In this document: positions 10,898 through 21,426 of the stretch, one piece after another | Layout: every line of letters begins with the position of its first letter | Numbering within the stretch: the first letter of the stretch is position 1 | NCBI RefSeq assembly: GCF_016702655.1 | Contig: NZ_JADJDO010000016.1 | Location: forward strand, 87,202-151,201 | DNA: 64,000 nt | Source: Ideonella sp. | GTDB lineage: Bacteria; Pseudomonadota; Gammaproteobacteria; Burkholderiales; Burkholderiaceae_C | Direction of reading: 5' to 3' | The notes under the pieces: generated by a model | The model's input: only the letters and a program-made list of their open reading frames with translations | Databases searched by the model: none | What the model was told of the DNA's origin: nothing | Made by a program: the position numbers and the translations under genes

Positions 10898-11986
<1,089 letters not shown>

Positions 11987-11999
11987 CTCGTTGCCCTGC

Positions 12000-13091
12000 C
12001 TATGCCGCGCTGCGGCCTTCGTCGGGCGCAGCGAGCAGCGCGCCCCGCGCATCGAAGACATGGACCTGCGCCGGGTTCAGGTGCAGCGTGACGGCCGCGC
12101 CGAGCGTGAACGCGTGCACCCCCGGCAGTTGCGCGACGAGCTCGCCGACGGCCGTCTCGACGTGCAGGAAGGTGTCCGAGCCCGAGATCTCGGCGAGCTC
12201 GACCTTGCCCGGCAGGTCGATGTCGCCGTCACGGCGCTGCACGCGCAGTGCGCTCGCGCGCACGCCGAGCGTCAGCGGCGCGGCCGCCTCTTCGGCGGCC
12301 GGCAGCGTGAGCGCGAGCAACGGCCCGCCTGCAATCGCTGCGCCGCCCGGCGCGCGCCGCGCCGGCAGCAGGTTCATCGGCGGGTCGCTGAAGGCGCGCG
12401 CCACGCGGATCGAGCGCGGGCGGTGGAAGACCTCGGCCGTCGGCCCGTACTGCAGCAGCTCGCCGGCATCCATCACCGCCGTGTAGCCGCCGAGCAGCAG
12501 CGCCTCGGTGGGCTCGGTCGTCGCATAGACCACCGTCGAGTCGCCGGCCGCGAACAGCGCGGTGAGCTCGTCGCGCAGTTCCTCGCGCAGCTTGTAGTCG
12601 AGGTTGACGAGCGGCTCGTCGAGCAGCATCAGCGGCGCCTTCTTGGCCAGCGCGCGCGCGAGCGCGACGCGCTGCTGCTGGCCGCCCGAGAGCTCGGCCG
12701 GCAGCCGGTCGAGGAAGGGCTCGATGTGCAGCCGGGCCGCGAGCTCGGCAACCCGGGCGCCTATCGCCGCCGCGCTCATGCCGCCGCGCAAGCGCAGCGG
12801 CGACGCGATGTTGGCGGCGACGGTCATCGACGGGTAGTTGATGAACTGCTGATAGACCATCGCGACCTTGCGCTCGCGCACCGGCATGCCGGTCACGTCG
12901 CGCCCGTCGGCGATCACGCGGCCGGCGCTGGGCGCATCCAGCCCTGCCATCACGCGCATCAGCGTCGTCTTGCCGGCCTGCGTCGCGCCGAGCAGGACGG
13001 TCACCGCGCGCGGCACGAGGCCGAGGTCGATCGCATGCAGGTGCACCTGCGCGCCGACGCGCTGCTCGATGGCCTGGAGCTTCAGTTCCAT
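12000..13091 (-). CDS. glpS: Glycerol ABC transporter ATPase with altered H-loop
   Basis: 363 residues. The signature LSGGQQQR (134-141) and Walker B LLDEP (D158, E159) are canonical. The Walker A is the unusual GATQAGKT (35-42), and the switch His that normally reads YVTHD is a Thr here (YATTEPTEA, T192). This is the mirror image of the partner ATPase. It overlaps the end of glpD by 10 bases and is followed after 13 bases by the second ATPase gene, so all are co-transcribed. Confidence 0.92.
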   Translation of the reverse strand: MELKLQAIEQRVGAQVHLHAIDLGLVPRAVTVLLGATQAGKTTLMRVMAGLDAPSAGRVIADGRDVTGMPVRERKVAMVYQQFINYPSMTVAANIASPLRLRGGMSAAAIGARVAELAARLHIEPFLDRLPAELSGGQQQRVALARALAKKAPLMLLDEPLVNLDYKLREELRDELTALFAAGDSTVVYATTEPTEALLLGGYTAVMDAGELLQYGPTAEVFHRPRSIRVARAFSDPPMNLLPARRAPGGAAIAGGPLLALTLPAAEEAAAPLTLGVRASALRVQRRDGDIDLPGKVELAEISGSDTFLHVETAVGELVAQLPGVHAFTLGAAVTLHLNPAQVHVFDARGALLAAPDEGRSAA

Positions 13092-14662
13092 GCCGTCTCC
13101 GCTGCCTTGCTACCGGCCGCCTGCCAGTGCGCGCGGCACCAGGACTGGACCGCGTCGCGCTCGGCGGCGCTGTAGTGCAGGCCGAGCTTGGTGCGGCGCC
13201 ACAGCACGTCGTCGGCGCTGTGCGCCCATTCGTTGGCGTGCAGGTGCGCGAGCTCGGCCTCGTGCAGGCCGGGGGCGACCTGAGGCCCGAGCCCGCTGCC
13301 GGCGAGCAGGGTGTCGGCGCGCGTGCCGTAGGCGCGCGCAAGGCGGTGCAGCAATTGCGCGTCGATGCCGGGGTGGCGCTTCGCGAGCGCGGCGACGAGG
13401 CGCATGAAGTCGGTGTCGGGGCGCTGTGGGGCGCCGATCAGCGCGCTGAAGTCGCCGCCGGGCAGGAAGGCGCCGCGCGTCCACGCGCCCTTGGGCGCAC
13501 CCAGCGGCGCGCCGAGCAGGTCGGCCGCCTCCTCGGCGAGCTTGCGAAAGGTCGTGATCTTGCCGCCCCAGACCGTCAGCAGCGGCGCGCCGCCGGCGCT
13601 GTCGAGCTCGAGCTCGTAGTCGCGCGTCACGGCCGAGGGGTCGCCCGATTCGTCGTCGAGCAAGGGGCGCACGCCCGAATAGCTCCAGACCACGTCGGCA
13701 GGCTGCACCGGGTGCTCGAAGTAGCGGCTTGCCTGCTCGCACAGGTAGGCGGTCTCGGTGGCGTCGATGCGCGCCGCGCCGATCGCGCCACCGTGCTCGA
13801 CGTCGGTGGTGCCGATGAGCGTGAAGTCGCCCTCGTAGGGGATCGCGAAGATGATGCGCTTGTCGGGGTTCTGGAAGATGTAGGCGTGGTCGTGCTCGAA
13901 CAGCCGACGCACGACGATGTGGCTGCCCTTGACGAGGCGCAGCGACTTGCGCTCCGGCGCATGCGCATGTTCGGCGAGAAACTGCGCTGCCCACGGCCCG
14001 GCCGCGTTGACGAGGGCGCGCACGCCGAGCTCGCGGGTTGCGCCGCCCTCGCCCTGCAGCCGCACCTGCCATGCCTGTGGCCCGCGGCGCGCATCGACGC
14101 AGGCCCAGCGCGTGAGCACGGTCGCGCCGCGTTCGGCGGCGTCGACTGCATTGAGTACGACCAGGCGCGCATCATCGACCCAGCCGTCGGAGTAGACGAA
14201 GCCCTTGCGGAAATGGCGCTTGAGCGGCGCGCCGGCCGGATGGCGGCGCAGATCGACCGTGCGCGAGCCGGGCAGCACCTCGCGGCGCGCCATGTGGTCG
14301 TACAGGAACAGGCCGATGCGCACCATCCACACCGGGCGCATGCCCGGGTCGTGCGGCATCACGAAACGCAGCGGCCACATGATGTGCGGCGCGCTCCTGA
14401 GCAGCACCTCGCGCTCGGCAAGCGCCTTCCTGACGAGCGCGAACTCGTAGTGCTCGAGGTAGCGCAGCCCGCCGTGGATGAGCTTGGTCGACGATGACGA
14501 GGTGTGGGCGGCAAGGTCGTCCTTCTCGCACAGCACGACCGAAAGGCCGCGGCCGGCGAGGTCGCGTGCGATGCCGGCGCCGTTGATCCCGCCGCCGACG
14601 ACGAGCACGTCGGCGCGGAACGGCGCCGCGCGGCGCAAGGGGCTCGATCCGCTATTTCGCAT
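13082..14662 (-). CDS. glpD: Aerobic glycerol-3-phosphate dehydrogenase
   Basis: 526 residues, full length. The N-terminal Rossmann FAD site reads VLVVGGGINGAGIARDLAGR (19-38); the family motif SSSSTKLIHGGLRYLEHYEF follows, and later VKGSHIVV and GTTDVEHGG of the FAD/substrate core. It oxidises glycerol-3-phosphate to dihydroxyacetone phosphate at the inner membrane and passes electrons to quinone. First gene of the leftward operon, divergent from glpR-glpK, with operator-like repeats in the short shared gap. Confidence 0.97.
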   Translation of the reverse strand: MRNSGSSPLRRAAPFRADVLVVGGGINGAGIARDLAGRGLSVVLCEKDDLAAHTSSSSTKLIHGGLRYLEHYEFALVRKALAEREVLLRSAPHIMWPLRFVMPHDPGMRPVWMVRIGLFLYDHMARREVLPGSRTVDLRRHPAGAPLKRHFRKGFVYSDGWVDDARLVVLNAVDAAERGATVLTRWACVDARRGPQAWQVRLQGEGGATRELGVRALVNAAGPWAAQFLAEHAHAPERKSLRLVKGSHIVVRRLFEHDHAYIFQNPDKRIIFAIPYEGDFTLIGTTDVEHGGAIGAARIDATETAYLCEQASRYFEHPVQPADVVWSYSGVRPLLDDESGDPSAVTRDYELELDSAGGAPLLTVWGGKITTFRKLAEEAADLLGAPLGAPKGAWTRGAFLPGGDFSALIGAPQRPDTDFMRLVAALAKRHPGIDAQLLHRLARAYGTRADTLLAGSGLGPQVAPGLHEAELAHLHANEWAHSADDVLWRRTKLGLHYSAAERDAVQSWCRAHWQAAGSKAAETAWN

Positions 14663-14672
14663 CCGGTCGATT

Positions 14673-14701
14673 ATGTTCGTTTGTTTTCGTTATGAGAACA
14701 T
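14673..14701. promoter_or_regulatory. Putative GlpR operator between glpD and glpR
   Basis: The 87-base gap holds ATGTTC (14673-14678) and its complement GAACAT (14696-14701), the half-sites of the known GlpR operator, 17 bases apart. Between them TTCGTT occurs twice (14676-14681 and 14686-14691), exactly 10 bases apart, the kind of direct repeat many DeoR-family repressors bind. The position would control both divergent operons. Confidence 0.6.
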
Positions 14702-14749
14702 CGATTACCCTGATTGCCGTTCGCATGGGTTCGCTTACATTCGGCGCCG

Positions 14750-15519
14750 ATGCAGCTCCATCCGCGCCAGGTTCGTCTGATCGAAGAGGTGCGCCAGTTC
14801 GGGAGCGTGTCGGTCGAGGCGCTCGCCGAACGCTTCGGCGTGACCTTGCAGACCGTTCGCCGCGACGTGCGCCTGCTTGCCGAGGCCGGGCTGCTGGCGC
14901 GCTTCCACGGCGGCGTGCGCGTTCCCGGCTCGACGACCGAGAACATCGCCTACCGCCAGCGCCAGCGCCTGAACGAGCAGGCCAAACAGCGCATTGCGCG
15001 CGCCGTCGCGCAGGCAGTGCCCAACGGCTGCTCGCTGATCATCAACATCGGCACCACGACCGAGGCCATTGCGCGCGAGCTGATGCAGCACCGCGCGTTG
15101 CGCGTGATCACGAACAACCTGAACGTGGCCGCGATCCTGTCGGACCATCCCGACTGCGAACTGATCGTCGCCGGCGGCGTGGTGCGCGCTCGCGACCGCG
15201 GCATCATCGGCGAGGCGACGGTCGACTTCATCCGCCAGTTCAAGGTCGACATCGCGCTCATCGGCATCTCGGGCATCGAGGCCGACGGCACGCTGCGCGA
15301 CTTCGACTACCGCGAGGTCAAGGTTGCGCGCGCGATCCTCGAGCACTCGCGCGAGGTCTGGCTCGCCGCCGACCACAGCAAGTTCAACCGCCCGGCGATG
15401 GTCGAACTCGCGCGGCTCGACAATCTGGACCGGCTCTACACCGATGCGCCGCCGCCGGAGCCATTCCCGCGCCTGCTGGCCGAGGCAGGGGTGCAGTGCA
15501 TCGTCACCGGAGACGCCGC

Positions 15520-15523
<4 letters not shown>
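14750..15523 (+). CDS. glpR: DeoR-family glycerol regulon repressor
   Basis: 257 residues from ATG 14750. A DeoR helix-turn-helix (SVEALAERFGVTLQTVRRDV, 21-40) is followed by the sugar-phosphate-binding domain with NIGTTTEAIAREL and ADHSKF. It should repress glpD, the transporter and glpK until glycerol-3-phosphate binds. A TTG start 36 bases upstream is possible but would place the N-terminus in the operator gap. The stop codon overlaps the glpK start (ATGA). Confidence 0.93.
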
Positions 15524-17013
<1,490 letters not shown>

Positions 17014-17043
17014 CCGCCGGCAGGGCGGGCGTTCCGGGGTCGG

Positions 17044-17071
17044 GGTGCCGCCCCGAGGAGGGCGCGGCACC
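17044..17071 (+). terminator. Possible stem-loop after glpK
   Basis: GGTGCCG (17044-17050) pairs with CGGCACC (17065-17071) around a 14-base loop, 31 bases past the glpK stop. There is no T-run, so it is at most a weak terminator or an mRNA-stabilising stem. Confidence 0.3.
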
Positions 17072-17171
17072 GAGGGGCGCCGCCGATGACAGCGGCCTTC
17101 TTTGCAACGGGTGCGAGTCGGAGGACACTGCACTAGCGCGTGGCGGCAGGCTTCGACACGGGAGGTGCGGC

Positions 17172-20100
17172 ATGGAGATCAAGTCGTCTGCAGGTCACCA
17201 ACCACCTGGCGCCGAAGAGGGCAAGCCGGCGCCGGGCGTCGAACCCCGCATCGTTGCAGCGGCGCTGGGCGTCGTGCTGCTGGTGCTGGCCGCGCTGCTC
17301 TCGGTGTGGCAGGCGCCGCGCCCCGATCCGTTCACTCCGGTGCGCGTGCTCAGCCTGGACTGGTGGCAGCATCCGGTCGAGACCAACGCGTTCCTGCGCC
17401 TGGCTGCGATCGATGCCCCGCTCGATGCGGTCCACGCCGCGGCCGATGGCCGTCGCATCTGGGCCGTTGGCGGAGCGGGCGTGATCGTGCACTCGGATGA
17501 CCAGGGAGCGCATTGGCGCCGGCAGCCGATCGACTTCACTGCGCTCGGCGGGCCAGGCGCGAACCCCACGGCGCCGTCGGCGCCGAAGAAGGCAGCGGCG
17601 GCACGCTGGTTCGAGCGCGCCCTGCCTGCGGCCAACGCGCAAGAAGCCAACGCTCCGGTTCAGCGGGCCGGTCCGCCGCCGTCGATCGATGCGGGGCCGG
17701 ATCGTCCCGCGTCGAAGTCGGCCGACCCGCCGGCCCGGATGCAGGCCGAGGAGCCGGCGCAGGCCTCGGCGGCTGCAGGTCCTGCGGTGCCCAATGTGAC
17801 GGGCCGGGCGCTGGACGAGGCGCGCGCGATGCTGCGCAAGTCCGGACTCGCGACCAGTGTAAGTTCGCGCGTGTCGTCCGCCGCACAGCCGGGTACCGTG
17901 ATCGACCAATCGCCGACGCCGGGCAGCCGGGTCGGCCCGGGCAGCATGGTGAGTCTTGTCGTCGCGGCTGCGCAGCCGCCGTCGATCGCGCCGAATGCGC
18001 CGGCGGGGGCGTCCGCCGCTGTCGACGCCCAAGACCTGCAACTCGGGACGCAGGGCGCCGGAGCCGATCGCTGCGCCGGCATCCGTGACAAGGCCGAGCA
18101 ACTGGCGTGTTACGAGGGGACGGGTGGCGGCGCGGCGAACAAGCGCGCCACGCGGCCGGAGAAGCCGTCGGCCAAGGGCGGCGGCGCTGCAGATCCGCCG
18201 CGCTGGAGCGCGCCCCCCGAACTGCGCGCGATCGCGATGAGCCCTGACGGCAGGCGCGGCGTTGCCGTCGGCGCCCAGGGCGCGGTGCTCGTGACGACCG
18301 ACGGCGGCGCGCTGTGGAAGGCCTCGCTGGCCCCCACCAACGCCGAACTTCACGGCGTTGCGTTGAACGCCGAAGGCAGCCTGTTCGCGGTCGCAGGCAA
18401 CTCGGGCGTGATCGTGTTCGACCTGGACCCGACGTCGGCCCGCACCGTGACACCCCTGGGCAGTCCGCAAGCGACGGGCGAGACGCGGGCCGTCTGGCGC
18501 CAGGGCAAGACCTGGGTCGCCGTCGCGCGCACGGGCGAGTCGCATGCGCTCACCGATGGCGGCGCCTGGACGTCGGGGCCGCGGCCAGCAGGCGAGTTCC
18601 TGGCTCACGCATCGCTGGGCGAAGAGCATCTGGTCGCGGTCCGGCGCGCGACAACGACGCGCTTCCTCATCAGGGCGGCGGACGGCGCCTGGTCGGAGCG
18701 CGGCGAACTGCCCGGCGCGAGCGTGATCGCGCTGGTGCAGCCCGCTGCGCAGCGCATCGTCGCCATTGCCGACGACGGCCGAGTCTTCGAGAGCAGCGAC
18801 GGCGCGAATCGCTGGGCGCCCGCTGCGGCGTCGGTGCCGGGCGCGCGGGCTGCCGCTGCAGCCGCAGGGAAGGCTTGGCTGGTCGGCCTTGACGGCAAGG
18901 TCGACCTGCTGGGCGAAGACGGCTCGATCGTGCCCAAGACGCGCGGCGCATCGGGCCGGCTGACCGCGGTCGCGTTCGACGCGTCGGACCGCAGTGCGCG
19001 CATGCTCTGGGTGGCCGCCGCGTCGGGCGTCGTGATGCGTTCGCGCGACGGCGGCGCGACATTCGAGCCCGTCGGCCGCCTGCCGATCCAAGCCGACAGT
19101 CTTGCCTTCGAGACCGCGCTGCGCGGCCGCGCGCGCGGCGCGGTGGGCGAGGAGTTCGAGACCGACGACGGCGGCGCGAGCTGGTCGCGGCGAGCTGCGG
19201 CGCCCGCAAATGCCAGCGCCGCCGCGCAATCGCCGGGCGCCGCAGCTGCGTCGCCCGCGCTCGCGAGCCGGGCGACGGTGCTTGCGACAGCGCGCTCGGC
19301 CGACGGCGCGCGCCTCGCCGCGGTCGGCGCCGCCGGCCTGCTGCTGCTTGGCGATGCACAGCGCGGCGACCTGGCATCGCCGCTCGCGCCGTACGCGCGC
19401 TCCGCAGCGCCCTGGACTTATGCGGCGGCGCTGGTCGCGCTGGCGCTGCTCGCCTTGGCAGCGCTCCTCCCGCCGCGACCCAAGGTGCACTCGGCGTCGG
19501 TGGCCGACATGCTCGCCTCCGACAAGCCGCTGGAGCGCGTCACGGGTTCCGATCCGCTCAAGCTCGGGCCGCTCGCGGCGGGGCTTGCGCGCTTCCTGCG
19601 CAACGACGCGACCGAGCCGCCGCTGACCATCGCCATCACCGGCGAATGGGGCAGCGGCAAGAGTTCGCTGATGAACCTGCTCGCAGCCGAGCTGCGAAGC
19701 TTCGGCATCAGCGTGGTGAACTTCAATGCCTGGCACCACCAGAAGGAGGAACACCTGCTCGCCTCGCTGCTGACGGCGGTCAAGAACCAGGCGCCACCGC
19801 GCTGGTACAGCCTGCAGGGCCTGGAGTTCCGCTGGCATCTCGGGGTGGCGCGCGCGAAGCGCGCGCCGGTGCTGTCTGGCTTGCTGTTCCTGGTGCTGGG
19901 AGCGGTCGTCTATCTCGCACTGAACCCCGGTCCGCTGCAGCCATTTGCCGACCTCGTGCGGCGCGTCGTCGAGTACCTGGCCGAACCCTCCAAGGGGTTC
20001 GACTGGGACTTGTCCAAGATACCGGAGAAGCTGCTCGGCGCGAGCGCTTTCGCGACCGCCCTCGCCTCGGCGCTGGCGGCGCTGCGGCGCCTGCGCGCCT

Positions 20101-21365
20101 TCGGGGTCGATCCGGCGCAGCTTGCGGCCACGCTCGCGGCGAACTTCTCGCTCAAGGACGCGAGCGCGCAGGCGAGCTTCCGCGAACGCTTCGCTCGCGA
20201 GTTCCGGGAGGTGACGACCGCGATGCGCGCCGGTTCGCGCCCGCGCGTGCTGACGATCTTCATCGACGACCTGGATCGCTGCCGGCCCGAGGCCGTGCTC
20301 GAAGTGCTCGAGGCGGTCAACTTTCTCGTCAGCAGCGGCGACTGCTACGTCGTGCTCGGCATGGCGCGCGAGCGCGTCGAGGCCTGCGTCGGCCTGGCGT
20401 TCGAGAAGGTCGCGGTCGAGATGGTCCATCTGTCCGGCGTCGGCACGGCCGGCGACGACGCCGACGAGGCGCGGCGCAAGCGGCGCGAATATGCCCGCCA
20501 GTACCTGGAGAAGCTGATCAACGTCGAGGTGCCGATGCCGGTCGCCACGATCGACCAGGCGCAGGCGATCGTCGTCGACGGGACCGCGATCGCGGCGCGC
20601 ACGAAGGGCCGCTTCGAGCGGCCGGCGTGGCTTGCCTCGGTCGCGGGATTCTGGCCCTTGCTGGTGGCTGCGGGCCTGTTCGCTGCCGGCGTGATCGGCG
20701 CGCACTGGATGGTGAGATCCGAGGGTGCGCCGCCGCTGACGGCCCAGACCGGAGCGGCGCCCTCGGCTCGAGCCACCGAGCCGCCGAACGCCGGGCCGGC
20801 GGCGCCGGCGGCGGGCGACGCCGCCGCTTCGCAGCCCGCAGCCGGCGGCAGCGGCGAGCTGCGCGACGCGATGATCGGCAGCGTGGAATGGATACCGTTG
20901 GCGGTGCTGGGAACGATCGCCGCCGTCGCGCTGGGCGTGGCATGGCTGCGCCGGGTCGATCCCGTGGTGCGCGACTCGTCGCAGTTCAAGCTTGCGCTCA
21001 AGATCTGGCTGCCGGTGGTCGTGGTGCGCCAGAACACGCCGCGCGCCATCAAGCGCTTCGTCAACCGGGTCCGCTACCTCGCGATGCTGCGCGGCGAGCC
21101 CGCAGCGGGCATGCCCGACCCGGGGCCGCTGCTGGTGATGCTGGCCGCCATCCAGCACGCGGATCCGGCGCACTTGCGCGACGTCACGGCGTTCGCGGAC
21201 GGCAAATTCCGCCTCGCCGCCGACCTGGCCGCGCCGGTGAGCGGCGCCGTATCGGAAGCGATGCGCCGGCACGCCGAACTGCTGGCGCCCGCAATCGCGC
21301 CGCAGCGCTTCAGCGACGAGCGACGCTGGTTCGAGGAGAACGCGACCAGCGCACGCATTGCGTGA
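17172..21365 (+). CDS. KAP-family P-loop NTPase fused to PASTA and propeller domains
   Basis: 1397 residues from ATG 17172 (GGAGG ribosome site nine bases upstream). Order: membrane helix at about 26-47; one BNR/Ycf48-like strand pair (IWAVGGAGVIVHSDDQGAHW); a Pro/Ala linker; a PASTA domain at about 205-264 (VPNVTGRALDEARAMLRKSG, VIDQSPTPGS); a propeller of about 340-735 with repeated GAQGAVLVTTDGGALW-like blades; a helix at about 747-769; then a KAP NTPase with Walker A GEWGSGKSS (824-832) and Walker B FIDDLDRC near 1031. A hydrophobic segment (LSGLLFLVLGAVVYLAL) is inserted between Walker A and B, as is typical of KAP proteins, and two more lie at about 1155-1178 and 1241-1258. The first part should face the periplasm and the NTPase the cytoplasm. 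PASTA domains bind peptidoglycan fragments or beta-lactams in other proteins. Function unknown; possibly an envelope-sensing ATPase. Confidence 0.85.
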   Translation: MEIKSSAGHQPPGAEEGKPAPGVEPRIVAAALGVVLLVLAALLSVWQAPRPDPFTPVRVLSLDWWQHPVETNAFLRLAAIDAPLDAVHAAADGRRIWAVGGAGVIVHSDDQGAHWRRQPIDFTALGGPGANPTAPSAPKKAAAARWFERALPAANAQEANAPVQRAGPPPSIDAGPDRPASKSADPPARMQAEEPAQASAAAGPAVPNVTGRALDEARAMLRKSGLATSVSSRVSSAAQPGTVIDQSPTPGSRVGPGSMVSLVVAAAQPPSIAPNAPAGASAAVDAQDLQLGTQGAGADRCAGIRDKAEQLACYEGTGGGAANKRATRPEKPSAKGGGAADPPRWSAPPELRAIAMSPDGRRGVAVGAQGAVLVTTDGGALWKASLAPTNAELHGVALNAEGSLFAVAGNSGVIVFDLDPTSARTVTPLGSPQATGETRAVWRQGKTWVAVARTGESHALTDGGAWTSGPRPAGEFLAHASLGEEHLVAVRRATTTRFLIRAADGAWSERGELPGASVIALVQPAAQRIVAIADDGRVFESSDGANRWAPAAASVPGARAAAAAAGKAWLVGLDGKVDLLGEDGSIVPKTRGASGRLTAVAFDASDRSARMLWVAAASGVVMRSRDGGATFEPVGRLPIQADSLAFETALRGRARGAVGEEFETDDGGASWSRRAAAPANASAAAQSPGAAAASPALASRATVLATARSADGARLAAVGAAGLLLLGDAQRGDLASPLAPYARSAAPWTYAAALVALALLALAALLPPRPKVHSASVADMLASDKPLERVTGSDPLKLGPLAAGLARFLRNDATEPPLTIAITGEWGSGKSSLMNLLAAELRSFGISVVNFNAWHHQKEEHLLASLLTAVKNQAPPRWYSLQGLEFRWHLGVARAKRAPVLSGLLFLVLGAVVYLALNPGPLQPFADLVRRVVEYLAEPSKGFDWDLSKIPEKLLGASAFATALASALAALRRLRAFGVDPAQLAATLAANFSLKDASAQASFRERFAREFREVTTAMRAGSRPRVLTIFIDDLDRCRPEAVLEVLEAVNFLVSSGDCYVVLGMARERVEACVGLAFEKVAVEMVHLSGVGTAGDDADEARRKRREYARQYLEKLINVEVPMPVATIDQAQAIVVDGTAIAARTKGRFERPAWLASVAGFWPLLVAAGLFAAGVIGAHWMVRSEGAPPLTAQTGAAPSARATEPPNAGPAAPAAGDAAASQPAAGGSGELRDAMIGSVEWIPLAVLGTIAAVALGVAWLRRVDPVVRDSSQFKLALKIWLPVVVVRQNTPRAIKRFVNRVRYLAMLRGEPAAGMPDPGPLLVMLAAIQHADPAHLRDVTAFADGKFRLAADLAAPVSGAVSEAMRRHAELLAPAIAPQRFSDERRWFEENATSARIA

Positions 21366-21426
21366 GCAAGGATTGCGCCGGCATGATGGCTGCAGCGGCG
21401 TGCAGGCAGCGCTATGCTCGATCGCG

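Noticed and set aside
14714..14749. Upstream TTG start for glpR
   Set aside because: It adds 12 unconserved residues and would lie in the operator/promoter gap; ATG 14750 begins the DeoR domain directly.
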